Shown here: positions 17,962 to 27,419 of the stretch, one piece after another
How positions within the stretch are numbered: the stretch's first letter is position 1
Layout of the letters: each line of letters opens with the position of its first letter
Assembly (NCBI RefSeq): GCF_900101025.1
Contig: NZ_FMUH01000004.1
Location: 334,412 to 398,411 of the forward strand
Length of the DNA stretch: 64,000 nt
Source of the DNA: Klenkia marina
GTDB taxonomy: Bacteria > Actinomycetota > Actinomycetes > Mycobacteriales > Geodermatophilaceae
Reading direction: 5' to 3'
Translations under genes and position numbers: made by a program
Notes under the pieces: model-generated
The model's input: only the letters and a program-made list of their open reading frames with translations
The model's database searches: none
Told to the model about the DNA's origin: nothing

Positions 17962-19484
17962 TGGGCCAGGCCCGCACGTGGTCCGTGGGTCTGGTCGGCG
18001 TCGCCGGGGCGCTGGTGGAGGTCGCCGTCGACGACGCCCGGGGAGCGCCGGGGTTGTCCCTCGTCGGCCTGCCCGACGCGGTGGTGCGGCAGTCGGTCGA
18101 CCGGGTGCGCGCCGCGGTGCGGCGGTGCGGGTGGGGCTTCCCCGACGGCCGGGTGACCATCTCGTTGTCCCCGGCCGCGATGCCCAAGCAGGGGGCCGGC
18201 TTCGACCTCGCCCTGGCGGTCGCCGCCCTGGCCGCCACCGGCCGCACGGCGCTGCGCGACGTCGACCGGCAGGTGTTCCTGGGGGAGGTCGGCCTCGATG
18301 GCTCGCTCCGCGCGGTGCGCGGTGTGCTGCCGGGCGTCCTGGCCGCCCGGGCGGGCGGCTTCGGCACCGTGGTCGTCCCCGCGGCCAACGCCGACGAGGC
18401 CGCGCTCGTGCCCGGGGTCGCGGTGCTGGCCGCCGACCACCTGCGCGACGTGGTCGAGCACCTCCGGCGGTCGGGGCGGTCCCTGCCGGCCCACCGGCCC
18501 GGTGCACCGCCGGCGTCGCTCCCCGGCCCGGACCTGTCCGACGTCGTCGGCCAGGCCACCGGTCGGCGCGCGGTGGAGGTGGCCGCCGCCGGCGGTCACC
18601 ACCTGTTCCTCACCGGCCCACCGGGTGCCGGCAAGACCATGCTGGCCGAGCGGCTGCCGGGCCTGCTCCCGCCGCTGCACGACGACGTCGCCACGGAGGT
18701 CACGGCGGTGGCCTCGGTCGCCGGCACCCTGCCCCCGGGTGCGGCGCTCATCCGCCGCCCGCCGTTCGAGGCGCCCCACCACTCGGCCTCGGCGGTGAGC
18801 CTCGTGGGCGGGGGCTCGGGGCAGATCCGCCCGGGGTCGTTGTCCCGGGCGCACGGCGGCGTGCTCTTCCTCGACGAGGCCCCCGAGTTCCCGCGCACGG
18901 TGCTCGACGCCCTGCGCCAGCCGCTCGAGCGGGGCGCGGTCACCATCCACCGGGCGCACGGGTCGGCCACCTTCCCGTGCCGGGCCCAGCTCGTGCTGGC
19001 CGCCAACCCCTGCCCGTGCGCCTCGCCGGCCGGTGACGCGGCCTGCACCTGCGGTTCCCTGGAACGCCGGCGCTACCAGGCCCGGCTGTCGGGCCCGCTG
19101 CTGGACCGGGTCGACCTCCGGGTGCAGCTGCCCCCGGTGACCCGGGCCGCTTGGCTGCACGGGCTGGCCGTGCCGGAGTCCACCGCCGTGGTCGCCGAGC
19201 GCGTGCGGGTGGCCCGCGCCGCGGCGGGGGAGCGGATGGCCGGTACGGGCCTGACCACCACGGCGCAGGTGCCCGGGCGGATGCTGCGCGAGCGGTGGCC
19301 GCTGCCCCGGGGTGCCCTCGCACTGGCTGAGCTGGCCCTCGAGCGCGGGGCGTTGTCGGTGCGGGGGCTGGACCGCGTCGTGCGGGTGTCCTGGACCCTC
19401 GCCGACCTGGCCGGGCGCACGGTGCCCGGCCCCGAGGAGGTCGGCGAGGCCCTCGGGTTGCGGCTGGCGGGGGCCGCGGCATGA
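17961..19484 (+). CDS. comM: ComM-type Mg chelatase-like AAA+ ATPase
   Basis: A 507-residue hexameric helicase family protein; Vibrio ComM drives branch migration during natural transformation. An N-terminal Lon-substrate-like domain ([18 protein letters not shown]) precedes the AAA+ core: Walker [17 protein letters not shown] from residue 219, Walker [12 protein letters not shown], and [18 protein letters not shown], a Cys-rich segment of the family. The ATG start is coupled to yraN and the stop overlaps dprA by 4 nt. Whether this organism takes up DNA is not shown by these genes alone. Confidence 0.94.
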   Translation: MGQARTWSVGLVGVAGALVEVAVDDARGAPGLSLVGLPDAVVRQSVDRVRAAVRRCGWGFPDGRVTISLSPAAMPKQGAGFDLALAVAALAATGRTALRDVDRQVFLGEVGLDGSLRAVRGVLPGVLAARAGGFGTVVVPAANADEAALVPGVAVLAADHLRDVVEHLRRSGRSLPAHRPGAPPASLPGPDLSDVVGQATGRRAVEVAAAGGHHLFLTGPPGAGKTMLAERLPGLLPPLHDDVATEVTAVASVAGTLPPGAALIRRPPFEAPHHSASAVSLVGGGSGQIRPGSLSRAHGGVLFLDEAPEFPRTVLDALRQPLERGAVTIHRAHGSATFPCRAQLVLAANPCPCASPAGDAACTCGSLERRRYQARLSGPLLDRVDLRVQLPPVTRAAWLHGLAVPESTAVVAERVRVARAAAGERMAGTGLTTTAQVPGRMLRERWPLPRGALALAELALERGALSVRGLDRVVRVSWTLADLAGRTVPGPEEVGEALGLRLAGAAA

Positions 19485-20674
19485 CCGGCCCCCTGGCGGC
19501 GGCTCTCGCCGGGGACCCGGCCGACCCCGACCTCGTGCGTCGGGCTCGTGCCTGGCTGTCGCGCACCTTCGAGCCCGCCGACGCCGACGTCGTCCGCTGG
19601 GTCGGGCGCACCGGGCCCGTGGCCGCGGTGCGGGCGTTGCTGGCCGGCACGGCACCCGAGGGCGCCCGGCGTCGCGCGGCGCCCCGGGCGGGGACCGACC
19701 GGAGCCTGGACGACCTCGAGGCGGCGGCCCGCACGGGCGCCCGGTTGGTCGTGCCCGAGGACGACGAGTGGCCCCGGACGGCCCTGCACTGCCTCGACGT
19801 CGCGCTGCACGAGCGCGGCCCGACCGGCGACCGCACGACGGCCCTGGTGCCCCCGCTCGCGCTGTGGGTCCGGGGCAGACCGCGCCTGGACGAGCTCACC
19901 GACCGGTCGGTGGCAGTGGTGGGGTCGCGGGCCAGCAGCCCCTACGGCGACCACGTGGCCGCCGAGCTGGCCGCCGGTCTCGCCGAACGCGGCTGGACGA
20001 CGGTCTCCGGTGCGGCGACCGGCATCGACGCCGCCGCGCACCGGGGGGCGCTGGCCGCGGGCAGCCCCACCGTCGCCGTGCTGGCGTGCGGGATCGACCG
20101 CGCCTACCCGCAGAGCCACCAGCGACTGCTCGCCCGCATCCTCGACGACGGCCTCGTGGTCAGCGAGTGGCCGCCCGGGTGCGCCCCGCTGGGCCACCGC
20201 TTCCTCGTGCGCAACCGGCTCATCGCCGCGCTGTCGCGCGGCACGGTGGTGGTCGAGGCGGCCGCGCGGTCGGGGTCGCTGGCGACGGCCAACCGTGCCC
20301 GGGACCTCGGCCGCCCGGTGATGGCGGTGCCGGGCCCGGTCACGGCGGCCACCAGCGTCGGGGTGCACCAACTGCTGCGCGCCGACGAGCGCGTGCGCCT
20401 GGTGACCTCGGCGGCCGAGGTGGTGGAGGCGGTCGGCCGGCTGGGCGACGACCTGGCCGAGCAGCCGGTGGGGGAGGGCACGGCGCGCGACGACCTGGGC
20501 GAGGTGGCCCGGCGGGTGCTCGACGCCTGCCCGGTGCGGGTGGGCGTGCCGCCCGAACGGCTGGCCGCCATCGCCGGGTGCGCCGAGCTCGACGTGCTGC
20601 GGGTGCTGCCGGTGCTCGAGCTGCACGACCTCGTCGAGCGGGTGACGGGTGGCTGGCGGATCACGCGGCCCTGA
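19481..20674 (+). CDS. dprA: DNA processing protein DprA
   Basis: A 397-residue DprA (Smf) that binds incoming single-stranded DNA and loads RecA. The extended Rossmann core is clear: [70 protein letters not shown] and MAVPGPV. An N-terminal helical region of about 140 residues and a C-terminal winged-helix-like DprA domain flank it. The start ATG lies in the comM stop. It ends the yraN-comM-dprA operon. Confidence 0.94.
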   Translation: MTGPLAAALAGDPADPDLVRRARAWLSRTFEPADADVVRWVGRTGPVAAVRALLAGTAPEGARRRAAPRAGTDRSLDDLEAAARTGARLVVPEDDEWPRTALHCLDVALHERGPTGDRTTALVPPLALWVRGRPRLDELTDRSVAVVGSRASSPYGDHVAAELAAGLAERGWTTVSGAATGIDAAAHRGALAAGSPTVAVLACGIDRAYPQSHQRLLARILDDGLVVSEWPPGCAPLGHRFLVRNRLIAALSRGTVVVEAAARSGSLATANRARDLGRPVMAVPGPVTAATSVGVHQLLRADERVRLVTSAAEVVEAVGRLGDDLAEQPVGEGTARDDLGEVARRVLDACPVRVGVPPERLAAIAGCAELDVLRVLPVLELHDLVERVTGGWRITRP

Positions 20675-20754
20675 CGGGGGCGGGGCACGACGACCGCCCC
20701 GTCCGCCGGTCGGCCCGGGTCCCCGACCGCGGGTCGTCCCGGCGGCGTGGCCGG

Positions 20755-20784
20755 TTGACCGGCCCCCGGCGGCTCCCGCAGGCT
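20755..20784 (+). promoter_or_regulatory. sigma70-type promoter of xerC
   Basis: TTGACC (20755-20760), an 18-nt spacer and CAGGCT (20779-20784) form a good housekeeping promoter. The -10 ends 6 nt before the GTG at 20791, which fits a leaderless message and decides between two adjacent GTG codons. Confidence 0.65.
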
Positions 20785-20790
20785 CGGGTG

Positions 20791-21747
20791 GTGACCAGCC
20801 GGACCGCCCAGATGCGCGCTGCCCTGCCGCCGGCGCTGGCCGAGCCGCTGGACGCCTGGGTCGAGCACCTGGACTCCGGGCGCGACCTCTCGCCCCACAC
20901 GGTCCGGGCCTACACCGGGGACGTCGTGTCGCTGCTGGACCACCTGGTGCGCCGCGGCGGCGCGCGGATCACCGACCTCGACCTCGCCGCCCTGCGCAGC
21001 TGGTTGGCCCTGGGGCGCACCCGTGGCGACGGCAGGTCCACCACCGCCCGCCGGGCCGCGTCGGCGCGCAGCTTCACCGCGCACCTGCGGCGCACCGGCC
21101 TGACCGGTGAGGACATCGGCCTCCGGCTGGCCAGCCCGCGCGCGCACCGCACCCTGCCCGACGTCCTGACCGCCGACCAGGCCCGGGCGGTCGCCGAGAC
21201 GCCGCGGCCGGTCGCCGAGGACGCCGGGCCCGAGGCCGGTGCCCTCGCGCTGCGCGACGCCCTCGTCGTGGACCTGCTCTACGCCACCGGCATCCGGGTC
21301 GGGGAGCTGGTCGGCCTCGACGTCGACGACGTCGACCACGGCCGGCGTCTGCTCCGCGTGCTGGGCAAGGGCCGCAAGGAGCGCAGCGTGCCCTACGGGG
21401 TCCCCGCCGAGCAGGCCCTGCGTCGCTGGCTGGATGCCGGCCGCCCGGTGCTGTCCCGCAGCGGCAGCGGACCGGCCCTGCTGCTGGGCGTGCGGGGTGG
21501 CCGCATCGACCCGCGCGAGGTGCGCCGCGTGGTGCACGCGGCCACCGCGGCTGTGCCGGGGGCACCCGAGCTCGGCCCCCACGGGCTGCGCCACTCGGCG
21601 GCCACGCACGTGCTCGAGGGGGGTGCCGACCTGCGGTCGGTCCAGGAGCTGCTGGGCCACGCTAGCCTCGCCACGACGCAGATCTACACGCACGTGACGG
21701 TCGAGCGGCTCCGGGCGGTCCACGCCACGGCGCATCCGCGAGCCTGA
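20791..21747 (+). CDS. xerC: XerC-like tyrosine recombinase
   Basis: A 318-residue tyrosine recombinase that with XerD should resolve chromosome dimers at dif. All catalytic residues are present: Arg169 in [12 protein letters not shown], Lys in [25 protein letters not shown] (HxxR), His in [11 protein letters not shown] and nucleophile Tyr299 in QIYTHV. The N-terminal SAM-like domain ([20 protein letters not shown]) binds the core site. The gene has its own promoter after dprA, and the position between dprA and rpsB is conserved in actinobacteria, so it is chromosomal, not an integrase of a mobile element. Confidence 0.92.
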   Translation: MTSRTAQMRAALPPALAEPLDAWVEHLDSGRDLSPHTVRAYTGDVVSLLDHLVRRGGARITDLDLAALRSWLALGRTRGDGRSTTARRAASARSFTAHLRRTGLTGEDIGLRLASPRAHRTLPDVLTADQARAVAETPRPVAEDAGPEAGALALRDALVVDLLYATGIRVGELVGLDVDDVDHGRRLLRVLGKGRKERSVPYGVPAEQALRRWLDAGRPVLSRSGSGPALLLGVRGGRIDPREVRRVVHAATAAVPGAPELGPHGLRHSAATHVLEGGADLRSVQELLGHASLATTQIYTHVTVERLRAVHATAHPRA

Positions 21748-21796
21748 GGAGGAGCACCGGTGACGGGGACGACGGGCACTGCTGGGGGACGACTCC

Positions 21797-22615
21797 GTGG
21801 CTGAGGCGATCGACGGGCAGGTCGACGGGGACGCCGAGGCCCAGGACACGGCCAAGGCCACCGACGCCGCGCTGGCCGACCTCTGGGCCCGGTACGTGGC
21901 CGGCCGCGACGCCGCGCTGCGCGACCGGCTGATCCTGCACTACGCCCCGCTGGTCAAGTACGTCGCCGGCCGGGTCGGATCGGGCCTGCCGGCGCACGTC
22001 GAGCAGGCCGACCTGGTCTCCTACGGCACCTTCGGGCTCATCGACGCCATCAGCCGGTACGAGCCCTCGCGCGAGGTCAAGTTCGAGAGCTACGCGATGG
22101 CCCGCATCCGCGGGGCGATCATCGACGAGCTGCGCTCCACCGACTGGATCCCGCGGTCGGTGCGCATGAAGGCCCGTGAGTTCGAGCGCACCGTGGCGGC
22201 CCTGGAGACCAAGCTCCAGCGCAGCCCCACCGACTCCGAGGTCGCCGACGCGATGGGCGTCGAGGTCGAGGAGATCCGCAAGTTCCTCGGTCAGCTCTCG
22301 CTGGTCAACGTGGTGGCCCTCGACGAGCTGCTCGGCGACGACGACGGCGGCGCGCCCCGGTTGGTCGACACGCTGAAGGACACCTCGGCGCTGGACCCGC
22401 AGGCCATGGCCGAGCACGGCGAGGCGCGACAGCTGCTGGCCCGCGCGGTCGAGCAGCTGCCCGACCGGGAGAAGGTCGTCGTCAGCCTCTACTACTTCGA
22501 GGGGCTGACCCTGGCCGAGATCGGCCGGGTGCTCGGGGTGACCGAGAGCCGCATCTGCCAGCTGCACACCAAGGCCGTGCTGCACCTGCGCACCAAGCTC
22601 GCCGACATTGCCTGA
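21797..22615 (+). CDS. whiG: WhiG/FliA-type alternative sigma factor
   Basis: A 272-residue sigma-28-type factor. Region 2 is seen in [37 protein letters not shown] and [19 protein letters not shown], followed by [16 protein letters not shown]; region 4 in [20 protein letters not shown]. In Streptomyces WhiG commits aerial hyphae to sporulation; in motile actinobacteria related factors control flagellar genes. None of its usual partners is in the window. The GTG start follows GGGGGA. The location just upstream of the rpsB region matches Streptomyces. Confidence 0.93.
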   Translation: MAEAIDGQVDGDAEAQDTAKATDAALADLWARYVAGRDAALRDRLILHYAPLVKYVAGRVGSGLPAHVEQADLVSYGTFGLIDAISRYEPSREVKFESYAMARIRGAIIDELRSTDWIPRSVRMKAREFERTVAALETKLQRSPTDSEVADAMGVEVEEIRKFLGQLSLVNVVALDELLGDDDGGAPRLVDTLKDTSALDPQAMAEHGEARQLLARAVEQLPDREKVVVSLYYFEGLTLAEIGRVLGVTESRICQLHTKAVLHLRTKLADIA

Positions 22616-22619
22616 GCCG

Positions 22620-22979
22620 GTGACCGGTCCCGACGACGCCGGGGCCGCGGCCACGGCGGGCGAGCGCGCGCTGCTCGACCCCGCCGTGCGGATGGCCGGG
22701 GCCGACGTGCTGGTGCACCCGAGGTTCGTGGAGTTCGGCTCCTCGGGGCGGCGGTGGGGCCGGGCGGAGATCCTCGAGGCCACGGCCGGTGAGCTGTCCC
22801 TGGCGGGAGAGCAGGTCGAGACGTCCGACTGGTGCGGGCAGCAGCTGGCCGACGACGTCGTCCAGCTGACCCACCGCACCGAGGTGGGGGGCCGCTCGGC
22901 CCGGTGCAGCTCGGTGTGGCGGCACACGCCTGCGGGATGGCAGATCTGGTTCCACCAGGGCACGCCCGAGCACCCCTGA
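22620..22979 (+). CDS. DUF4440/NTF2-like small protein
   Basis: A protein of about 119 residues with the SnoaL/DUF4440 pattern: GERALLDPAVRMAGADVLVH, FVEFGSSGRRWGRAEIL, and a closing SSVWRHTPAGWQIWFHQGT. The fold is a small cone used by many enzymes and binding proteins; no catalytic role can be assigned. It starts at GTG 22620 or TTG 22608, the latter overlapping whiG; either way it follows whiG without a gap and is probably cotranscribed. Confidence 0.75.
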   Translation: MTGPDDAGAAATAGERALLDPAVRMAGADVLVHPRFVEFGSSGRRWGRAEILEATAGELSLAGEQVETSDWCGQQLADDVVQLTHRTEVGGRSARCSSVWRHTPAGWQIWFHQGTPEHP

Positions 22980-23031
22980 CCCACCGCCGGCCAGGGCGTC
23001 AGGCCCCCCACGGGCGGGGTAGCGCCCGGTG

Positions 23032-23682
23032 ATGACCCCACCCACACCGGCCGCAGGCAGCCCCCGGCAGCACCCGTCACCCCCGCCGACCGTCGTGGAC
23101 GGCACCCGGCTGTGGGTGGACTCGCGGGCCCGGTACGAGATCGGGCTGCGCGAGGAGGGCGCGACCCTCGCCCGGCTCGGTGCCCACGGCCAGCGGTGCC
23201 TGGACGTCGGCACCGGACGCCGCGGCCTGGGCGCGCGGGTCGCGGTCACCGCACTGGGGGCCACCGAGGTGCTGGCCCTGGACCTGCACCAGGCGTCGGT
23301 CGAGGCGGCCCGGCGCGCGCTGGCCGACCTGGGGGACCGGGTGGTGGTCCAGCGGGCCGACGCCACCGCGCTGCCCGTGGGCGCCGGTACCCAGGACCTG
23401 GTGGTGTCCCTGCACACGCTGCACCACGTCGTGGACTGGCGGGCCGCGGTGGTCGAGTACGCCCGCGTGCTGCGCCCGGGTGGGCAGCTGGCCTACGCCG
23501 AGCTCACCTCCCGGGTGCTGGACGACCGCTGGTTCCGCCTGGTCTCCCGGCACCCGGCCGACCGGTTCACCGAGGACGAACTGCTGGAGTGCTTGGAGGG
23601 GGCCGGCTTCGACGTCCCCGCCCGTCGCCACCGCAGCCGGGTCGGCGGCCGGTGGCTGCTGGGTGTGGCCACCCGCCGGTGA
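23032..23682 (+). CDS. class I SAM-dependent methyltransferase
   Basis: A 216-residue methyltransferase of the type 11/UbiE-like group. The AdoMet-binding loop is LDVGTGRRGLGARVAV, with acidic LALDLHQASVEAARRAL, then VVQRADATALPVG and the post-I motif DLVVSLHTLHHVVDW; LRPGGQLAYAEL is the usual motif III. Substrate unknown. The ATG was preferred over the adjacent GTG. It overlaps the next gene by 4 nt (GTGA) and forms a three-gene accessory operon with two membrane proteins. Confidence 0.82.
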   Translation: MTPPTPAAGSPRQHPSPPPTVVDGTRLWVDSRARYEIGLREEGATLARLGAHGQRCLDVGTGRRGLGARVAVTALGATEVLALDLHQASVEAARRALADLGDRVVVQRADATALPVGAGTQDLVVSLHTLHHVVDWRAAVVEYARVLRPGGQLAYAELTSRVLDDRWFRLVSRHPADRFTEDELLECLEGAGFDVPARRHRSRVGGRWLLGVATRR

Positions 23683-24251
23683 GCACCCGCGTGGGGGAGG
23701 TGCTGGCGCAGGCCCTCCGCGTGCTGGTCGGCCATCGTCGGGCCGCCTACGCGGCGGCTGCGCTGGCCACCGCGGTCAACACCGTGCCCGACCTCGCCCG
23801 GCAGGTGCTGGTGTGGGAGGACCCGAGCCGGCTGCACGCCCTGGCCGTCGACGTGGTGGGTGTCGCGACGGCCGTGCTCGCCCAGCTCTGGGTCACCGGA
23901 GCGCTGGTGGACCTGCCGTCGGCCGGCCCGCTGCGCCTGGGCGGGGCGCTCGTGCGCGGCACCCGCACCGGCTGGCGGGCGGTGCGGGCCGCACCGGGCA
24001 CCGTCGTGGCCGGGGTCGCGGCCGGGGGAGCGGTGTCGGCGGTCATCACCCTGCCGGCGTCGATCGGGGCACTGGGTGCCGCGCACGTGCTCGGCCCGCT
24101 GGGGAGCCCGGCAGTGGGTGCGTTCGCGGTGGCCGCCGTCAGCGACGTGGTCGCCAGCGTCGTCACCCTGCCCTTCCTGGCCCTGGTGCTCGTGCTGGTC
24201 GGGGCTGGGCCGGTTGGGCCGGGCGCCGGCCGGGCACCGGGGTCCCCATGA
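23679..24251 (+). CDS. hypothetical membrane protein (190 residues)
   Basis: I do not recognise a family. The protein starts VSTRVGEVLAQALRVLVGHR and has about four hydrophobic segments, including [55 protein letters not shown] and VVASVVTLPFLALVLVLVGA. It ends in a Gly/Pro-rich tail. The GTG start lies in the methyltransferase stop and its stop overlaps the following ATG, so it is translated as part of that operon. Confidence 0.7.
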   Translation: MSTRVGEVLAQALRVLVGHRRAAYAAAALATAVNTVPDLARQVLVWEDPSRLHALAVDVVGVATAVLAQLWVTGALVDLPSAGPLRLGGALVRGTRTGWRAVRAAPGTVVAGVAAGGAVSAVITLPASIGALGAAHVLGPLGSPAVGAFAVAAVSDVVASVVTLPFLALVLVLVGAGPVGPGAGRAPGSP

Positions 24252-24628
24252 CCGACGACCCCTGGGCCACGACACGGATGTCCATCGGCTCGCTCTCGAT
24301 GTGGTTGGGCACGGTGGCGCTGTTCGCGCCCCGGCGGATGGCCCGCCTGCTCGGCGTCGACGCCCGGGCGACGCATCGGGACCGCGCCCTGCCGCTGCTG
24401 GTGCGGCTGGTCGCCGCCCGCAACATCGCGATGGGCGCCGCGCTCCTGGTGAGCCCGCCGCCGCAGGCCCGCCGGACCACGGAGGTGACGCTGCTGCTGA
24501 CCGCGGTCGACGCCGCGGCGGTGCTCGTGGCCACGCGCAAGGCCGACACCCGTACCCGCAGCGCCGTGCTGTCCCTGGCGGTGCTGGCCACCAGCGCCGC
24601 CGGCGCCGTGCACTGGCACCGCGACTGA
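24248..24628 (+). CDS. hypothetical small membrane protein (126 residues)
   Basis: Not recognised with certainty. It has an N-terminal MTDDPWATTRMSIGSLSMWL, an amphipathic APRRMARLLGVDARATHRDR that resembles DUF4267-type proteins, and about four membrane segments including LVAARNIAMGAALLVS and EVTLLLTAVDAAAVLVATR. The ATG lies within the previous stop. It is the last gene of the accessory operon and converges on the M23 peptidase gene 4 nt away. Confidence 0.7.
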   Translation: MTDDPWATTRMSIGSLSMWLGTVALFAPRRMARLLGVDARATHRDRALPLLVRLVAARNIAMGAALLVSPPPQARRTTEVTLLLTAVDAAAVLVATRKADTRTRSAVLSLAVLATSAAGAVHWHRD

Positions 24629-24632
24629 CCCC

Positions 24633-25154
24633 TCAGCCCCACGGCAGCAGCCGGACCCGCGGGGGAGCGAGCAGCAGCAACGGGTCCAGGTAGACCTCAC
24701 CCACCCGTGCCCCCCAGTGCAGGCAGGCCCCGGCCGGGCACCCGGCGTGGCCGGGCTGCAGCACGCCGAGGAGGAATCCGCGGTCGACGACCTGGCCGGC
24801 GGCCACACCCGGCTGCACCGGTTCGTACGTGGTGCGCACCCCGTCGGGGTGGTCGACGCTGACCACCGGCCGCCCGGCCACCGACCCGGCGAAGGCGACC
24901 ACCCCGGCGCCGGCGGCGAGCACGGGGTCACCGGCGGCTCCGGCCAGGTCGACACCCCGGTGGCCGGGGCCGTAGACGGTGGCCGGGGGATCGAAGGCAC
25001 GGGTCACGGTGGGCACACCGGCCAGGGGCCAGCCGTAGGTGCCCGACGGTGCGGGTGCTGGTGGTGTCGGCGCGGCGCCCGTCGGGGGAGCGGCGCCCAC
25101 CAGCAGGACGCCGGCCATCACCAGCACGAGGACGGCATGCAGGGACCGGGGCAC
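24633..25154 (-). CDS. M23/LytM-type peptidase domain protein, secreted
   Basis: A 173-residue exported protein with a signal-like segment ([20 protein letters not shown]) and a LytM fold. The first metal motif is present ([17 protein letters not shown], HxxxD). At the second motif, normally HxH, the sequence reads [10 protein letters not shown], so the first His is Cys; this is seen in other actinobacterial members and may mean weak or no peptidase activity. It would act on or bind peptidoglycan. The GTG start was set at the signal peptide, with CATCCT 6 nt upstream as a possible -10. The gene is divergent from rpsB, as in Mycobacterium (Rv2891). Confidence 0.85.
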   Translation of the reverse strand: MPRSLHAVLVLVMAGVLLVGAAPPTGAAPTPPAPAPSGTYGWPLAGVPTVTRAFDPPATVYGPGHRGVDLAGAAGDPVLAAGAGVVAFAGSVAGRPVVSVDHPDGVRTTYEPVQPGVAAGQVVDRGFLLGVLQPGHAGCPAGACLHWGARVGEVYLDPLLLLAPPRVRLLPWG

Positions 25155-25205
25155 CTGGGCAGGATGGCGTCCCGCGTCGACGTCCCGGGTGCTCCTGGCG
25201 GGGGC

Positions 25206-25233
25206 TGTGGACGACCGACCGGCCTGTGGACGG
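25206..25233 (-). promoter_or_regulatory. two-repeat operator-like motif upstream of the M23 gene
   Basis: Read on the minus strand, CCGTCCACA and then TCGTCCACA stand 19 nt apart and end 51 nt before the GTG of the M23 peptidase gene. Spacing, orientation and distance match the pair before yraN. The motif also lies about 20 nt upstream of the presumed rpsB -10, so it could affect either direction. Confidence 0.5.
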
Positions 25234-25251
25234 CGGCGCGGGCCGTGGGCG

Positions 25252-25471
25252 TATGCTCGCCCGTGCGTCCGGCCTCGCGGCCGGTCGACTTCGCGTGTCC
25301 TCCTCCCACCGCCGAGCGGTGGGGCGGATGCCACCTCGGTCCCGCTCCGGCGGGTCGGTGGCCCGCAGGGCACCAGGGCGGCGCACCACCGGGGTGTGCC
25401 GCGTCAACCGAGGAGTGCGGTGCACCGGCCGGAGGGCCGGGCGCCGCGCGTGCACAGAGAGGCGGCGCCAC
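25252..25471 (+). promoter_or_regulatory. rpsB promoter and long structured leader
   Basis: This fills most of the 317-nt gap between the M23 gene and rpsB. TATGCT (25252-25257) is a good -10 without a clear -35. The presumed leader of about 210 nt holds several perfect hairpins: CCGGCC-tcgc-GGCCGG (25269-25284), CCCACCGC-cga-GCGGTGGG (25305-25323) and CCGGCC-ggag-GGCCGG (25425-25440). A ribosome site GAGAGG lies 9 nt before the rpsB GTG. Such a leader could mediate S2 autoregulation; that is inference. Confidence 0.5.
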
Positions 25472-26404
25472 GTGGCAGTCGTCAGCATGAAGAACCTGCT
25501 CGACAGCGGGGTCCACTTCGGGCACCAGACCCGTCGCTGGAACCCGAAGATGAAGCGCTTCATCTTCACCGAGCGCAACGGCATCTACATCATCGACATC
25601 CAGCAGACGCTGGGCTACATCGACCAGGCCTACGAGTTCGTGAAGCAGACCGTCGCCCACGGCGGGTCGATCATGTTCATCGGGACCAAGCGCCAGGCGC
25701 AGGAGGTCATCGCCGAGCAGGCGACCCGCGTCGGCATGCCCTACGTGAACCAGCGCTGGCTGGGCGGCATGCTCACCAACTTCCAGACCGTCTTCAAGCG
25801 TCTCGAGCGCCTGAAGGAGCTCGAGGACCTCGAGCAGACCGGTTCGCTGGTCAGCCTGTCGAAGAAGGAGCAGCTGGTCCTCTCGCGCGAGAAGGCCAAG
25901 CTCGAGCGCTCGCTCGGCGGCATCCGGGACATGAAGAAGGTCCCCAGCGCCGTGTGGGTCGTCGACACCAAGAAGGAGCACATCGCCGTCGGCGAGGCCC
26001 GCAAGCTGGGCATCCCCGTCGTCGCGATCCTCGACACCAACTGCGACCCCGACGAGGTCGACTACAAGATCCCGGGCAACGACGACGCCATCCGCAGCGC
26101 CGCCCTGCTGACCCGCGTGATCGCCGACGCCGTCGCCGAGGGCCTCATGGCCCGCTCGGCCGCGCAGGCCAACGCCGGCCGCGGTGAGGGCGACGCCCCC
26201 GCCGGTGCCGAGGCCGAGCCGCTCGCCGACTGGGAGAAGGAGCTGCTGACCGGCGGTCAGGGCGCCGACGCCGCCGCGCCGGCCGACAGCTCGGTCCCGG
26301 CTGCTCCCGAGCAGGAGTCCGTGGTCAGCGAGCAGGAGCAGGCGCCCAACGCCGGCGACCCGGCCGTGACCGAGATCGTCGCGAACAGCACCGACCAGGC
26401 GTGA
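25472..26404 (+). CDS. rpsB: 30S ribosomal protein S2
   Basis: A 310-residue S2. The core is typical: [68 protein letters not shown] and [17 protein letters not shown]. About 60 extra acidic/Ala-rich residues at the C-terminus exceed the usual length near 250, as in other actinobacteria. The GTG was selected because the S2 N-terminus begins there and a ribosome site fits. It heads the rpsB-tsf-pyrH-frr-cdsA cluster. Confidence 0.97.
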   Translation: MAVVSMKNLLDSGVHFGHQTRRWNPKMKRFIFTERNGIYIIDIQQTLGYIDQAYEFVKQTVAHGGSIMFIGTKRQAQEVIAEQATRVGMPYVNQRWLGGMLTNFQTVFKRLERLKELEDLEQTGSLVSLSKKEQLVLSREKAKLERSLGGIRDMKKVPSAVWVVDTKKEHIAVGEARKLGIPVVAILDTNCDPDEVDYKIPGNDDAIRSAALLTRVIADAVAEGLMARSAAQANAGRGEGDAPAGAEAEPLADWEKELLTGGQGADAAAPADSSVPAAPEQESVVSEQEQAPNAGDPAVTEIVANSTDQA

Positions 26405-26409
26405 CCCGA

Positions 26410-26450
26410 CGGCGCCGCCGTCCGTCCCGCGAGGACGGACGGCGGCGCCG
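26410..26450 (+). terminator. rpsB-tsf intergenic hairpin
   Basis: An 18-bp perfect inverted repeat (CGGCGCCGCCGTCCGTCC and complement) with a 5-nt loop starts 6 nt after the rpsB stop. It may act as an attenuating terminator, reducing tsf relative to rpsB, as known in other bacteria. Confidence 0.75.
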
Positions 26451-26491
26451 CGGCGTGTCCCCACCACATCCGCGAGAGAAGAGGAACTGAC

Positions 26492-27307
26492 ATGGCTGCT
26501 GTCACCGCTGCCGACGTCAAGCGTCTGCGCGACGCCACCGGCGCCGGCATGATGGACTGCAAGAAGGCCCTGACCGAGTCCGACGGCGACTACGACAAGG
26601 CCGTCGAGATCCTGCGCGTCAAGGGCGCCAAGGACGTCGGCAAGCGCCTGGAGCGCTCGACGACCAACGGCCTGGTCGTCAGCCGCGACGGCGCGCTGCT
26701 CGAGCTCGACTGCGAGACCGACTTCGTCGCCAAGAACAAGGACTTCGCCGCGCTGGCCGAGCGTCTGCTCGACATCGCGCTGGAGGCCGAGCCGACCGAC
26801 GCCGCCGCGCTGCTGGCCACCGAGGTCGAGGGCCAGACCGTCGAGAAGCTGGTCGAGGGCGAGTCCGCCCGCATCGGCGAGAAGCTCGTGCTGTCGCGCT
26901 TCACCTCCTTCGACGGCCCCACCGCGACCTACCTGCACAAGCGGTCCACCGACCTGCCGCCGGCCATCGGTGTCGCGGTGCAGTACTCGGCCGGCTCCGA
27001 GGACGCCGCCCGCTCGCTGGCGATGCACATCGCCGCTGCGCGCCCCCGCTTCCTCACCCGCGAGGAGGTGCCGGCCGAGACCATCGAGACCGAGCGCCGC
27101 GTCGCCGAGCAGACCGCGAAGGAGGAGGGCAAGCCCGAGCAGGCGATCAGCAAGATCGTCGAGGGGCGCGTCAACTCCTACTTCAAGGACTTCGTCCTCC
27201 TCGAGCAGCCCTCCATCACCGAGCCCAAGCGCACGGTGAAGCAGGTCATCGACGAGGCCGGCCTGACCGTCGAGCGGTTCGCCCGCTTCGAGGTCGGCCA
27301 GTCCTGA
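26492..27307 (+). CDS. tsf: elongation factor Ts
   Basis: A 271-residue EF-Ts, the nucleotide-exchange factor for EF-Tu. The N-terminal UBA-like module [19 protein letters not shown] and the EF-Tu contact [13 protein letters not shown] are diagnostic; [16 protein letters not shown] marks the C-terminal dimerisation half. The ATG start has AGAAGAGGAA upstream. It is separated from rpsB by a hairpin and followed by another. Confidence 0.97.
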   Translation: MAAVTAADVKRLRDATGAGMMDCKKALTESDGDYDKAVEILRVKGAKDVGKRLERSTTNGLVVSRDGALLELDCETDFVAKNKDFAALAERLLDIALEAEPTDAAALLATEVEGQTVEKLVEGESARIGEKLVLSRFTSFDGPTATYLHKRSTDLPPAIGVAVQYSAGSEDAARSLAMHIAAARPRFLTREEVPAETIETERRVAEQTAKEEGKPEQAISKIVEGRVNSYFKDFVLLEQPSITEPKRTVKQVIDEAGLTVERFARFEVGQS

Positions 27308-27313
27308 CCCCGT

Positions 27314-27353
27314 CTCCGGCCCCGTCCCCCTGCGCAGGGGGACGGGGCCGGAG
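27314..27353 (+). terminator. tsf terminator
   Basis: A nearly continuous palindrome with up to 20 bp of stem (TCCGGCCCCGTCCCCC on the left arm) and a TGCGCA apex lies just after the tsf stop. Confidence 0.8.
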
Positions 27354-27419
27354 GTCTGTCCGGCGCCGGTCGGGCAGTATTCACCGCAGGACCACCCCGA
27401 GAGGACGACGAGACCGCCG

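Noticed and set aside
20791..21747. Tyrosine recombinase as the integrase of a mobile element
   Set aside because: Its place between dprA and rpsB is conserved in actinobacteria, and no att repeats, tRNA gene or phage genes are nearby. It is the chromosomal Xer protein.
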